64,000 nucleotides of DNA from positions 744,001 through 808,000 of the forward strand of contig NZ_CP116939.1 of assembly GCF_050219315.1 (NCBI RefSeq), read 5' to 3'. The notes below the pieces were generated by a model. It was not told where the DNA came from. It saw only the letters and a list, made by a program, of their open reading frames with translations, and searched no databases. Positions 33,763-42,776 of this stretch are shown here, piece by piece (the stretch's first letter is position 1; every line of letters begins with the position of its first letter). The position numbers were made by a program, and so were the translations under genes. Source of the DNA: Megasphaera_A sueciensis (lineage in GTDB: Bacteria; Bacillota; Negativicutes; Veillonellales; Megasphaeraceae).

Positions 33763-35280
33763 ATGTTTGCATGTATACACGGAGCTACAACATTAGGACT
33801 CCACGGCAATATCATTAAAGTAGAAACAGATATTTCAAACGGACTTCCTGCTTTTGAAATTGTAGGTCTGGCAGCTACTTCCGTTAAAGAATCCAAAGAA
33901 CGAGTACGTTCTGCTATGAAAAATTCCGCATATGATTTTCCTATGCGCCGAATAACAGTAAATCTGGCTCCAGCCGATTTAAAGAAGGACAGCGCCGGCT
34001 TAGACACCGCTATTGCCATCGGCATTATGGTATCCAGCGGTCAAATTGCTGCTGACAAAACTACTGGTTCTTTATTTATCGGAGAACTGTCATTAGACGG
34101 ACATCTGCGCCCTGTTACAGGTGTTCTTTCTATGGTCCTGCAAGGTATGTATGAAGGATTTAAACAGGTATATGTCTGTCCTGAAAATACGACGGAAGCG
34201 CTTCTTTGCGAAAATATGAATATCTATAGTGTCTCTACTTTTTGTGAAATAATTAATCATCTCAATGGTCTTTCCCCGCTTACTCCTGCTGTCCGAGCAA
34301 AGGAACTGCTGACGGTTCCAGAATATAATGTTGATTTTTCAGAAGTACAAGGTCAATATACAGCAAAAAGGGCCTTAGAAATTGCGGCAGCCGGTGGGCA
34401 CAATGTATTGATGATAGGTACCCCGGGAGCGGGAAAAACCATGTTGGCCAAACGGATTGCCACTATACTTCCGCCGATGAATATACAGGAATCATTGGAG
34501 GTTACAAAAATATACAGCGTAGCCGGACTTTTTCAACAAGTTGACATGTTGACAGAACGACCTTTTCGCAGTCCGCACCATACGATTTCTACTGCCGGGC
34601 TTATAGGCGGCGGTACAATTCCTAAACCGGGCGAAGTTACTCTAAGCCATAATGGAGTATTATTTCTTGACGAATTTCCGGAATTTCCCCGATCTGTTTT
34701 AGAGGTTCTCCGACAACCACTGGAAGATGGAATAGTGAATATAGCGCGTGTAAATGCAACATTGTCTTATCCTGCTCGTTTTATGCTTATCGCTGCCATG
34801 AACCCCTGCCCCTGTGGCTATTTAGGTGATAAAGACAGAGAGTGTACTTGTACGGCTGGCGAAATTCGTCGATATATTCGAAAAATATCAGGACCGCTTC
34901 TTGACCGCATTGATCTCCACGTACAAGTACAACGTCCTCAATACACCGAACTGACATCAGAACTACCGCAAGAAAAATCCGATTGTATACGTGAGCGCGT
35001 ATTAAAAGCACGCCGTTTGCAAGAGACAAGACTGCATAGTTACCATATTGCCTGTAATGCGCATATGAGTCATCGAGCTCTTAAAGAAACATGCCCTATG
35101 ACCAAAGAAGCACAAAAACTTCTTCATGCCTCATTTGATAAACTAAAACTCAGTGCCCGAAGTTATGACCGCATCATAAAGGTATCACGCACAATTGCCG
35201 ATTTAAACAGCAGTGCCGTTATTGAAGATATACATGTCGCCGAAGCGTTAAGCTATCGCAACAATTTGCAAAGGATGTAA
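33763..35280 (+). CDS. comM: YifB/ComM family Mg-chelatase-like AAA+ ATPase
   Basis: A 505-residue AAA+ protein with an N-terminal Lon-like/ChlI domain (KKDSAGLDTAIAIGIM), the Walker A GTPGAGKTML, Walker B LFLDEFPEF, and a zinc-type CPCGYLGD...CTC segment, followed by the C-terminal Mg-chelatase domain. In naturally transformable bacteria ComM is a helicase that promotes branch migration during integration of donor DNA. It lies 12 bases after yraN and 4 before dprA, supporting a transformation role. Confidence 0.93.
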   Translation: MFACIHGATTLGLHGNIIKVETDISNGLPAFEIVGLAATSVKESKERVRSAMKNSAYDFPMRRITVNLAPADLKKDSAGLDTAIAIGIMVSSGQIAADKTTGSLFIGELSLDGHLRPVTGVLSMVLQGMYEGFKQVYVCPENTTEALLCENMNIYSVSTFCEIINHLNGLSPLTPAVRAKELLTVPEYNVDFSEVQGQYTAKRALEIAAAGGHNVLMIGTPGAGKTMLAKRIATILPPMNIQESLEVTKIYSVAGLFQQVDMLTERPFRSPHHTISTAGLIGGGTIPKPGEVTLSHNGVLFLDEFPEFPRSVLEVLRQPLEDGIVNIARVNATLSYPARFMLIAAMNPCPCGYLGDKDRECTCTAGEIRRYIRKISGPLLDRIDLHVQVQRPQYTELTSELPQEKSDCIRERVLKARRLQETRLHSYHIACNAHMSHRALKETCPMTKEAQKLLHASFDKLKLSARSYDRIIKVSRTIADLNSSAVIEDIHVAEALSYRNNLQRM

Positions 35281-35284
35281 AACA

Positions 35285-36403
35285 ATGACAAATGAACAAC
35301 TCTATACTGCCGCTTGGCAATCATTATCTTTTATAGGTCCCAGCGGCGTACGTAAATTAGTCAATTATTTCGGTTCTGCGGAAAAAGCTTGGAATACAGC
35401 AGACAAAGAAATTTTTAATATACTGCATCATTGCATAGAAAAACAATTAAAAATTTCACAGGAAAAAAAGTGTTTTGACTGGGACCGTTTTTTAACCCAT
35501 ATAAATCAGCTTAATTTACAGATAATTAGCTATCAGGATGTGGAATATCCCCTACTTTTATCACAAACCTACAATCCTCCTGCTGCGTTATTCTATCGTG
35601 GAACGTTACCTGTCAACATTAAAAGTGTGGCAATCGTAGGGTCTCGCCGTTGTACTCCATATGGTAAGAATGCAGCACTCCATATTGCACAAAATCTGAG
35701 TGCTCAGGATATCACGATCATAAGCGGCGGTGCACGAGGAATAGATACATCGGCACATATAGGAGCATTGCAGGAAGAAAAACCAACTATCGCAGTTATG
35801 GCCTGCGGTCTTCATACATGGTACCCTCCTGAAAATAAACGATTATTTCAGGATATATTGGATATGAAAGGTGCAATTATATCTGAATATGCTCCGGGAA
35901 TCGAACCGCTGCCACAACATTTTCCAGCTCGCAACCGTATTATCAGTGGATTGGCCCGCTGTGTCATCGTCATAGAGGCTGCCAAACGGAGCGGTTCCTT
36001 GATAACCGCGGATTTTGCTTTGGAAGAAGGACGCGACGTATTTGCTGTACCCGGCAGTATATTTTCCAAAACCAGTGAAGGTACAAATGAGTTGCTGCGC
36101 ATCGGAGCTATTCCACTAACCAAAACAGATGACCTATTAAACGAATATGGCTGGAATTCCAGTATATCTATAGATTCACCACCAGATAAGCATAACTATA
36201 TGTCTCTCACGTTGCTGGAAAATACACTTTTAAAGTTCATTTCTTATGACGAAGCGTTATCCCAAGATGATCTTATTGTACGTTCTCAAATAGATGCCGG
36301 TACCATCAGCCGCACGATAACCACACTTATTATAAAGGGATTTATATGGGAAGATAGTACAGGCCGTTACATACGTTCCCCTCATAACAAAGAACTGCAG
36401 TAA
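35285..36403 (+). CDS. dprA: DNA-processing protein DprA (Smf)
   Basis: Protects incoming single-stranded DNA during transformation and loads RecA. The 372-residue protein has the Rossmann-like core with VAIVGSRRCTPYGK, ISGGARGID and the nucleotide-site RNRIISGL, a GSLITADFALEEGRDVFAVPG block and a C-terminal winged-helix-like region. It ends in the left arm of a 24-bp palindrome that also closes the opposite cvfB gene. The yraN-comM-dprA order is typical. Confidence 0.96.
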   Translation: MTNEQLYTAAWQSLSFIGPSGVRKLVNYFGSAEKAWNTADKEIFNILHHCIEKQLKISQEKKCFDWDRFLTHINQLNLQIISYQDVEYPLLLSQTYNPPAALFYRGTLPVNIKSVAIVGSRRCTPYGKNAALHIAQNLSAQDITIISGGARGIDTSAHIGALQEEKPTIAVMACGLHTWYPPENKRLFQDILDMKGAIISEYAPGIEPLPQHFPARNRIISGLARCVIVIEAAKRSGSLITADFALEEGRDVFAVPGSIFSKTSEGTNELLRIGAIPLTKTDDLLNEYGWNSSISIDSPPDKHNYMSLTLLENTLLKFISYDEALSQDDLIVRSQIDAGTISRTITTLIIKGFIWEDSTGRYIRSPHNKELQ

Positions 36404-36433
36404 ATATAAATTTACTGCAGTTCTTTGTTATGA
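36382..36433. terminator. Bidirectional terminator, 24-bp perfect palindrome overlapping two stops
   Basis: Arms 36382-36405 and 36410-36433 are perfectly complementary with a 4-base ATAA loop. The left arm encodes the last codons of dprA and the right arm covers the cvfB stop. The arms contain AACTGCAGTAAAT and end in A/T runs usable in both directions. Confidence 0.8.
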
Positions 36434-37327
36434 TATCTCTATATTCCCTTTATCCTCATCTGTTTCAGTCGAAGGTATCAAATATGTCCAACCATCTTCC
36501 TGCTTTATTTTTTTTTCTTTCATAAGATGTCCTATCGCTCTTTTAAAAGCCGCTTTACTTAAGCCAAATTTTGTTTTAATAACAGCAGGGGCTGTTTTAT
36601 CTCCATAAGGGATCTTTCCCTTTCTTTCTACTAAAAAAGCAATAATTTTATCACAATCATCCTGCATAGCATTTTCTTTTGTAGGACGCAATGAAATATT
36701 AATACGGCCATCTTCACGCAAATAGGTAATACGGCCTTTTATCATTTGTCCTATCAATATAGGACGGGTAAATTCACTGCGATGTAAAAAAGCAATCCAT
36801 CGTTCCCGTGTCATGAGATAGGCCCCTTGATCGGTCATATTATATACGGCACCTTCTACCCAGTCACCGACTTTAGCATCTGCAGCAGCCTTGGAAGCCC
36901 GCCGCATTTCATCTTCCACTTCCATAGACACTGCCAAACGATGAGATTTGTCTTCATACAATTTGACCCATACGTATTCACCCTCTTTAGGACGTCCTTT
37001 CATTTCTGCAAAAGGCATAAAAATCCCTCGTTCTGTCCCTACATCAACAAAAGCTCCAAATCGAGTAGTATTAATAACAGGAGTATACCCAATCTGTCCT
37101 ACCTTAATTTTAGGCAAGTTCATACTGGCAGTCAATCGGCCTGCCGGGTCGTGATATAAAAATACCGTAACGATATCCCCCACATTTACAGGTTTTGTCT
37201 GCTGGTTCTTATGCAAAAGAATATCATCATTTGTATTGCCCGTACCTCCGTTCAAAAAAGCTCCCATTTCTCCTAAACGGAGTACCTCTAAAGAAACAAT
37301 ACTGTTTTCTTGTAATGTTTCTGCCAT
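36428..37327 (-). CDS. cvfB: CvfB-like S1-domain RNA-binding protein
   Basis: A 299-residue protein with several S1-type OB folds (VGQIGYTPVINTTRFGAFVDVG; VEGAVYNMTDQGAYLM; GQMIKGRITYLREDGRINISLRP) and a C-terminal winged-helix (KTKFGLSKAAFKRAIGHLMKEKKI). Matches CvfB, a virulence-associated RNA-binding regulator in staphylococci. The frame is open upstream to 37363, but ATG 37327 lies one base after the rsfS stop and behind AGGTGA. It ends the long minus-strand operon. Confidence 0.9.
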   Translation of the reverse strand: MAETLQENSIVSLEVLRLGEMGAFLNGGTGNTNDDILLHKNQQTKPVNVGDIVTVFLYHDPAGRLTASMNLPKIKVGQIGYTPVINTTRFGAFVDVGTERGIFMPFAEMKGRPKEGEYVWVKLYEDKSHRLAVSMEVEDEMRRASKAAADAKVGDWVEGAVYNMTDQGAYLMTRERWIAFLHRSEFTRPILIGQMIKGRITYLREDGRINISLRPTKENAMQDDCDKIIAFLVERKGKIPYGDKTAPAVIKTKFGLSKAAFKRAIGHLMKEKKIKQEDGWTYLIPSTETDEDKGNIEIS

Positions 37328-37328
37328 C

Positions 37329-37682
37329 TTATTCACCTGCGAACGCAATGCGTCCGGCATCACACCACAAATTATCTAAATCATAAAAGCTGCGGTCTTC
37401 TTCCGTAAATATATGTACAATCATATCCCCCGTATCAAGAAGTATCCAACGGCCTGATCGGTAACCTTCTACATGCCGAACTTCCATTTCATTGTTTTTA
37501 AGCTGTTCTTCCACATAGTCAGCAATACTTTGTGTTTGTCGGATATTCTTAGCACTGCAAATCAAGAAATAATCGGCCATGATAGAGGTGTTTTTCATAT
37601 CCAGTATCGTGATATTCATTCCTTTTTTATCATATGCTGCCTGCGCCGCTATTTCATAAGATTTTTTTTGTTTTTCTGTCAT
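37329..37682 (-). CDS. rsfS: Ribosomal silencing factor RsfS
   Basis: Binds ribosomal protein L14 and blocks subunit joining under starvation. The 117-residue protein has the family segments MKNTSIMADYFLICSAKN, RQTQSIADYVEEQLK and a C-terminal WILLDTGDMIVHIFTEEDRSFYDLDNLW. AAAGGGAG precedes the ATG. The order nadD-yqeK-LCP-rsfS is the usual Firmicute cluster. Confidence 0.96.
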   Translation of the reverse strand: MTEKQKKSYEIAAQAAYDKKGMNITILDMKNTSIMADYFLICSAKNIRQTQSIADYVEEQLKNNEMEVRHVEGYRSGRWILLDTGDMIVHIFTEEDRSFYDLDNLWCDAGRIAFAGE

Positions 37683-37717
37683 TAGTTAACTCCCTTTCAA
37701 TAACCATACGTGTAAAA

Positions 37718-38713
37718 TTATTTATTATCTATATTTTTTACTGCATTGGGATCCGTAGCTATAGCATTATTGGAATTTCCCAGTATTTTCTGCACATTAA
37801 TCGGATCATATGACCAGTACATCTGGTCTTTTATCTTAGAATATTCGCCTGGCAAGATATAAAAAGTAATATTCGAAACAGGTGTATCTTTAAATATATA
37901 TGCTAATCCAGCTATTTCTTTAGCTGAAATATTAGAATCTACATTTTTCCAATACCTGTACATACGGAACATGTTTGTCACACCAAAATGTTTTTCCATT
38001 TCCGTATAAAAAAGTTTTACAAAACGTTCCTGACGCTGTACCCGCGGCAACTGTCCGTCTTGATCTACATAACGCATATATCCCAGCGCTTTATCCCCAT
38101 CCAGATGCTGATACCCCTGCCGGAGATCAATATCGGTAGTACCTTGCTGATCTTCATGATACATATCTCGTTCCACATAGATAGATATTCCATTATTCTC
38201 ATTCATCAGTTTTTTAAATGAATCCTGCGTCAATACAACATAATAAGGAATAGGAATATGGAAAATATCTTCTACTACAGCTTGCGTCAGTTTTAACCCG
38301 CCTTCACTGTAAATATCGGCCAATCGTTGATTACCTTTTTCCTGACGGCCTTCTATCTTTGTATTATCGGGAAGCATGATAAAATCAATATGTTTTTTCT
38401 CTTTATTGACAGCTGCTAAAGCAACAAAGTTGGCTTGGCGTGGAGTTTTATCATCCACCCCGACAAGAAGTACATATAAAGGAATATCCGGACTAACCTG
38501 TGTGAAAGAATCAGAAGAACCATTTTGAACAGCGTCAATTCGGTTTTGCAACTGTGTATTCCTGGTTTGACTATATCGCTGATATGCTGTCACCATCATC
38601 CAAATAACCGCAGCAAAGACTAAAACGACTATCAGTATTCTTTTGATATTGCGCTTTTTCTTTGGCAAATTCGATTGATAGCGCCGGTGTCGTGTCTTTT
38701 TTTTGCGTTCCAT
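37718..38713 (-). CDS. LytR-CpsA-Psr (LCP) family protein
   Basis: A 331-residue membrane-anchored enzyme that typically moves lipid-linked polymers onto peptidoglycan. It has a basic N-terminus (RKKKTRHRRY), one membrane helix at about 26-43 (ILIVVLVFAAVIWMM) and the extracytoplasmic LCP domain with LLVGVDDK, MLPDNTKIE and HLDGDKALGYMRYVDQDGQLPRVQRQERF, carrying the Arg/Asp pyrophosphate-site residues. Its ATG follows the yqeK stop directly. In this type of bacterium the acceptor polymer is unknown. Confidence 0.93.
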   Translation of the reverse strand: MERKKKTRHRRYQSNLPKKKRNIKRILIVVLVFAAVIWMMVTAYQRYSQTRNTQLQNRIDAVQNGSSDSFTQVSPDIPLYVLLVGVDDKTPRQANFVALAAVNKEKKHIDFIMLPDNTKIEGRQEKGNQRLADIYSEGGLKLTQAVVEDIFHIPIPYYVVLTQDSFKKLMNENNGISIYVERDMYHEDQQGTTDIDLRQGYQHLDGDKALGYMRYVDQDGQLPRVQRQERFVKLFYTEMEKHFGVTNMFRMYRYWKNVDSNISAKEIAGLAYIFKDTPVSNITFYILPGEYSKIKDQMYWSYDPINVQKILGNSNNAIATDPNAVKNIDNK

Positions 38714-39313
38714 CTATCTGCACTCCCTATTACATTTTTCCATATATTCAATCAGACTATTGCGAAAGCGAACTGTACCTACATAAATCTGCTTTCTCTG
38801 TTCCAATAAATGTGAGATTGTCAAATCAAATCCATACAAAACCGCCTGATCCAAATTTTTTACTGCCATTTCTCGCAATCGCTGCACACCGTTAAAATTA
38901 CGACTCTTTTCAATATAATCGGCAAGAAACACAATTTTTTCCAACACACTCATATGCAAGGCTCCGGTCGTATGATGAGCTATCGCCGCTAAAATATCGG
39001 CATCGTGAACATTGTATTTTTCTTTAGCAATCGTTACTGCTGCATAACCATGCAGCAAACTTCCAACAGCTGTAATTTCAGGAGGAAGTTGGTCTCCAAA
39101 AGAGCGTTCAGCTAGCTGCTGCATTTCTGACAATTTTAATTCTTTAGCACTGTCGTGCAACAGTCCTGCTAATTCTGCTTTATCTAAATCACTACCATAG
39201 CGTTCCGCCAATTCTCTAGCTGCTGCCGCAACTCCTAATACATGTGTATATCTGTTTTTTGAAAGAATCGCTGTCAAGTCATTTTTTATTCGTGTTTTAC
39301 ATTTTTCATACAT
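38714..39313 (-). CDS. yqeK: HD-domain Ap4A hydrolase YqeK
   Basis: Symmetrical bis(5'-nucleosyl)-tetraphosphatase. The 199-residue protein has the metal site of HD domains: H at THVLGVAAAA, HD in LAGLLHDSAKEL and the later H residues in GYAAVTIAKE and AIAHHTTG. It overlaps the end of nadD by 28 bases and is directly followed by the LCP gene. Confidence 0.94.
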   Translation of the reverse strand: MYEKCKTRIKNDLTAILSKNRYTHVLGVAAAARELAERYGSDLDKAELAGLLHDSAKELKLSEMQQLAERSFGDQLPPEITAVGSLLHGYAAVTIAKEKYNVHDADILAAIAHHTTGALHMSVLEKIVFLADYIEKSRNFNGVQRLREMAVKNLDQAVLYGFDLTISHLLEQRKQIYVGTVRFRNSLIEYMEKCNRECR

Positions 39314-39912
39314 AAATAAACCTCATTTTTAATGATATAATCTCGAACTTTACTGGGAAGTAAATATCGGACAGACATGCCATGCTGCAGGCGATATCGA
39401 AGTTCCGTAGAAGAAAGCTCCATCGTCGGGACTTCCAGTTTATGAATATGTCTGCCTAATTCTCCAAAATATGCAATAATATTATCAATAGTTTCCGTTC
39501 CGTCAGGACGTGTAGCTCCTACAAACTCACAAAGATCCAATACTTGTTCCGGGTTATTCCAGTTAGGCAGATCTTGTATCGTATCCGTACCGCATATAAA
39601 AAAAAGATGACAAGATATACCATATAATTTTTTCAAATAACGAAGTGTATCAATGGTGTAAGAACATCCTTTACGCTGAATTTCTATATCACTTACCATA
39701 AAATACGGATTATCACAGGTAGCCAGCCGCGTCATTTCCAAGCGCTGTTTCGCTGCCGCTCCTGTCATATCTTTATTCGGTGTAATATAGGAAGGAATAA
39801 AAATCACTTTTTCCAATCCATAATGCTGTCGTGCTTCTTCGGCAATCATCAAGTGTCCCAAATGTATAGGATTAAAGGTACCGCCCATGATTCCGATTTT
39901 ACGTATATCCAT
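39286..39912 (-). CDS. nadD: Nicotinate-nucleotide adenylyltransferase NadD
   Basis: Makes deamido-NAD from nicotinate mononucleotide and ATP. The 208-residue protein starts with KIGIMGGTFNPIHLGHLMIAEE, holding the HxGH nucleotidyl-transferase motif, and ends with STELRYRL, the ISSTxIR-like second motif. GGGGAGG lies 13-14 bases before the ATG, a long distance, so translation may depend on the overlapping small ORF upstream. Confidence 0.96.
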   Translation of the reverse strand: MDIRKIGIMGGTFNPIHLGHLMIAEEARQHYGLEKVIFIPSYITPNKDMTGAAAKQRLEMTRLATCDNPYFMVSDIEIQRKGCSYTIDTLRYLKKLYGISCHLFFICGTDTIQDLPNWNNPEQVLDLCEFVGATRPDGTETIDNIIAYFGELGRHIHKLEVPTMELSSTELRYRLQHGMSVRYLLPSKVRDYIIKNEVYLCMKNVKHE

Positions 39913-40060
39913 GATATAGGTATATTCCTCCCCAAACTACTATCAATACCATCAGAAACAGCAATAAAAACAAGGCATAATGTTTGTACTCATACTGTGT
40001 TTTAGGTGAACTCGCATACTGACGAAACGTACGTATATAACCGCGTATAAGCGACATCAT
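39899..40060 (-). CDS. Small single-helix membrane protein between proA and nadD
   Basis: A 53-residue frame starts MMSLIRGYIRTFRQYASS, has a basic and aromatic N-terminal half, and one hydrophobic helix at about 29-45 (ALFLLLFLMVLIVVWGG). Its ATG overlaps the proA stop (ATGA) and its stop lies inside nadD codons 4-5, so it bridges both genes and could couple their translation. The ribosome-binding site is weak. I do not recognise a family; the charge pattern suggests a cytosolic N-terminus. Confidence 0.5.
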   Translation of the reverse strand: MMSLIRGYIRTFRQYASSPKTQYEYKHYALFLLLFLMVLIVVWGGIYLYHGYT

Positions 40061-41310
40061 GTACGGATCTGCCCTTGGCCATGAATGATATATTTGTAAC
40101 TGACTAAAGCCTCCAATCCCATAGGACCGCGAACATGAAGTTTCTGTGTACTAATTCCGATTTCGGCACCAAATCCGAATTCGAAACCGTCTGTATAGCG
40201 AGTCGAAGCATTAACATATACCGCCGCTGCATCTACTTCCCGTAAAAAACGTTCAGCAGCTGCCGTATCTTCTGTCACAATAGCCTCCGAATGCTTTGTT
40301 CCATATCTTCTGATATGTTCCATGGCTTCATCCATAGAAGTTACTGTTTTTATTGACATGATCAACGCATTATATTCTTGTCCCCAATCTGTATCATTAG
40401 CAGCTTTGACACCTGTGCCTGCCTTTTGAGCCAGTATGTCGCCACGCATCTCTACATTTTGTTTTTGTAAAACAGGAGTAAGTCTTTGTAAGAAATCCTC
40501 TGCTATATCTGCATGGACAAGAAGAGTTTCCATCGAATTGCAAGTAGAAGGGCGTGACACTTTTGCATTTTCTACAATACGTACCGCCATATCAAGATCC
40601 GCTTGCTTATCAACATAAATGTGACATACCCCGCTTCCTGTTTCAATTACCGGCACTTTGGCAGTACGCACAACCATCTGAATAAGCCCGGCACCGCCGC
40701 GCGGAATCGCTACATCAATATATTGACGCAGTGTCAACAGTTCTTCTACCAAAGCTCTATCCGTATTTTCCAATAGTGCTGCACTATCCGGATTAAGACC
40801 TGCCTGCTGCAGACCTTGTTTTAAAATACGTACAAGAACAGTATTAGAATGGATAGATTCACTGCCGCCTCGTAAAACGCAAGCATTTCCTGATTTAATG
40901 CAAAGAGCAGCTGCATCAACAGTGACATTAGGGCGTGATTCGTAAATCATTGCAACAACGCCAAGTGGAACGGTCACTTTGGTAATTCTCAGTCCATTCG
41001 GACGACATATTTCTTTTAACGAGATATGTGCGGGATCGTGTAAATCAACAACTTGCCGTACACCAACCGCCATATCCTCTATACGGCTTTTTGTCAGTCT
41101 CAATCGATCAAGCATCGCTTCCGACATGCCGCGTGTCCGTGCATGTTCTATATCCTGCATATTAGCTGCAATAATATCATCTGTATTTTTTTCTAATAAT
41201 TCTGCAATGTATATCAATGCTTTATTTTTCTGTTCTGTGGATGCTATTCCTATTTCCCGCGAAGCTGCTTGAGCTGCTTTCGCCTTAATGACCACTTCCG
41301 ATTCCATCAT
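40057..41310 (-). CDS. proA: Gamma-glutamyl phosphate reductase ProA
   Basis: Second step of proline synthesis, reducing glutamyl-5-phosphate to the semialdehyde with NADPH. The 417-residue protein is an aldehyde dehydrogenase-fold enzyme with the catalytic cysteine in SRPSTCNSMETLL and YESRPNVTVDAAALCIKSGNA upstream. The frame extends to 41382, but ATG 41310 follows AAGGAGG and gives the same length as E. coli ProA (a second ATG is at 41307). It follows proB by 16 bases. Confidence 0.96.
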   Translation of the reverse strand: MMESEVVIKAKAAQAASREIGIASTEQKNKALIYIAELLEKNTDDIIAANMQDIEHARTRGMSEAMLDRLRLTKSRIEDMAVGVRQVVDLHDPAHISLKEICRPNGLRITKVTVPLGVVAMIYESRPNVTVDAAALCIKSGNACVLRGGSESIHSNTVLVRILKQGLQQAGLNPDSAALLENTDRALVEELLTLRQYIDVAIPRGGAGLIQMVVRTAKVPVIETGSGVCHIYVDKQADLDMAVRIVENAKVSRPSTCNSMETLLVHADIAEDFLQRLTPVLQKQNVEMRGDILAQKAGTGVKAANDTDWGQEYNALIMSIKTVTSMDEAMEHIRRYGTKHSEAIVTEDTAAAERFLREVDAAAVYVNASTRYTDGFEFGFGAEIGISTQKLHVRGPMGLEALVSYKYIIHGQGQIRT

Positions 41311-41326
41311 TCTATCCTCCTTTATA

Positions 41327-42457
41327 CTATTGCATGACAACAAGATTGTCGCGATGGATAACTTCTTCATAGCATCCATCATGTCCTAAGATATCCGAAA
41401 GCTTAGTAGTTCGGACGCCTTTGATACGCTGTACATCACCACTATCATAATTGACAATTCCCTTAGCAACAACTAATCCGTCGTATGAAACCTCGATAAT
41501 ATCTCCTTCACCAAAATCACCTATAACATCTACTACGCCCACTGGCAAAACACTTGATCCATGTTCTACAATAGCATCACGGCACCCTTTATCAACAATA
41601 ATAGATCCATGTATCCGTAATCCCGATACGAGCCATCGTTTTTTTGTATGAAGATTGGTATCCTTAGCCTTAAATAAGGTTCCCGTCACTTCACCATCAC
41701 AAATACGGCGAATAATATCCATTTCACTTCCGGAAGCAATGACCATATCCACGCCGGAAGCCGTAGCAATAGCTGCTGCCTGAATTTTTGTATACATGCC
41801 GCCTGTTCCGCGGCTTGTCCCAGCGCCCCCTGCGATGTCATAAATATGTTTGTTAATTTCATCAACTTGAGAAATAACGGATGCCGCTGTATGCGTCAGT
41901 GGATTCGCGGTATACAGCCCATCCACATCAGACAGAATAATTAACAGATCTGCATCCACAATGGATGAAACGATAGCAGATAAGGTGTCATTGTCCCCAA
42001 TTTTCAATTCGTCTATAGCCACCGCATCATTTTCATTGATAACCGGGATAACTCCCATATCCAATAGGGTAAGCAATGTATTGCGCAAATTCATAAAATT
42101 TTTTCGGTTATATGAATCCATACGGGTCAATAATATTTGTCCTACCGTTTGGCCGTAATCACGAAACATCTTTTCATAAATATTCATTAATATACCTTGT
42201 CCAACAGCAGCCAATGCCTGCTTTTCCCGCATATTCTGCGGGCGCTCTGATAATCCAAGTGGAGCCATACCTGCACTGACAGCAGCAGAAGTAACTAAAA
42301 TCATCTGTTTTCCTTGATTCTGCAAATCAGCAATTTCCATAACCAATTTCTCAATGCGATGATAATTTAATTTACCTGACGCATGTGTCAGCGTACTTGA
42401 TCCAATTTTTATTATAATGCGGTTTTTATGAATAAAACCTTCGCGTATATCTGTCAT
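41327..42457 (-). CDS. proB: Glutamate 5-kinase ProB
   Basis: First step of proline synthesis, phosphorylating glutamate. The 376-residue protein has an amino acid kinase domain (KIGSSTLTHASGKL, VPVINENDAVAIDELKIGDNDTLSA, GTGGMYTKIQAA) and a C-terminal PUA domain from about 280. The earlier in-frame ATG at 42466 sits directly after the AAGG ribosome-binding site; ATG 42457 has better spacing and is chosen. Feedback inhibition by proline is usual for the family. Confidence 0.96.
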   Translation of the reverse strand: MTDIREGFIHKNRIIIKIGSSTLTHASGKLNYHRIEKLVMEIADLQNQGKQMILVTSAAVSAGMAPLGLSERPQNMREKQALAAVGQGILMNIYEKMFRDYGQTVGQILLTRMDSYNRKNFMNLRNTLLTLLDMGVIPVINENDAVAIDELKIGDNDTLSAIVSSIVDADLLIILSDVDGLYTANPLTHTAASVISQVDEINKHIYDIAGGAGTSRGTGGMYTKIQAAAIATASGVDMVIASGSEMDIIRRICDGEVTGTLFKAKDTNLHTKKRWLVSGLRIHGSIIVDKGCRDAIVEHGSSVLPVGVVDVIGDFGEGDIIEVSYDGLVVAKGIVNYDSGDVQRIKGVRTTKLSDILGHDGCYEEVIHRDNLVVMQ

Positions 42458-42468
42458 GTATACCATCC

Positions 42469-42762
42469 TTACTCTTGGATGAAATCATAATGTGACTTTT
42501 CCTTCTTTTTTTTAAACAGTATTCCATAATGGCCGATAATCTGAACAAGTTCAGCTCCCAGCATATCTGCAAGTTCAGTCATGGTCTCCTTAGTATCAAG
42601 GCTGGCATTATTAAGTACATGTGCCTTAATAAGTTCCCGAGCCGTAATAGCCGCTCGTGCACTGTCAATGACAGCATCCGTCAATCCATCTTTACCTATC
42701 TGTACTACTGCCGTCATAAGACTCGCCATGGCTTTCAGCTGCCGTTTATCTTTCCCTATCAT
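42469..42762 (-). CDS. yhbY: YhbY family RNA-binding protein (CRM domain)
   Basis: A 97-residue CRM-domain protein that associates with pre-50S particles. It starts with KDKRQLKAMA, contains the GKDG loop corresponding to the GxxG RNA-binding motif, and ends with VQIIGHYGILFKKKKEK. It lies between obg and proB, the Firmicute order, and likely works with Obg in large-subunit assembly. Confidence 0.94.
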   Translation of the reverse strand: MIGKDKRQLKAMASLMTAVVQIGKDGLTDAVIDSARAAITARELIKAHVLNNASLDTKETMTELADMLGAELVQIIGHYGILFKKKKEKSHYDFIQE

Positions 42763-42776
42763 CTATTGTACCCTCC

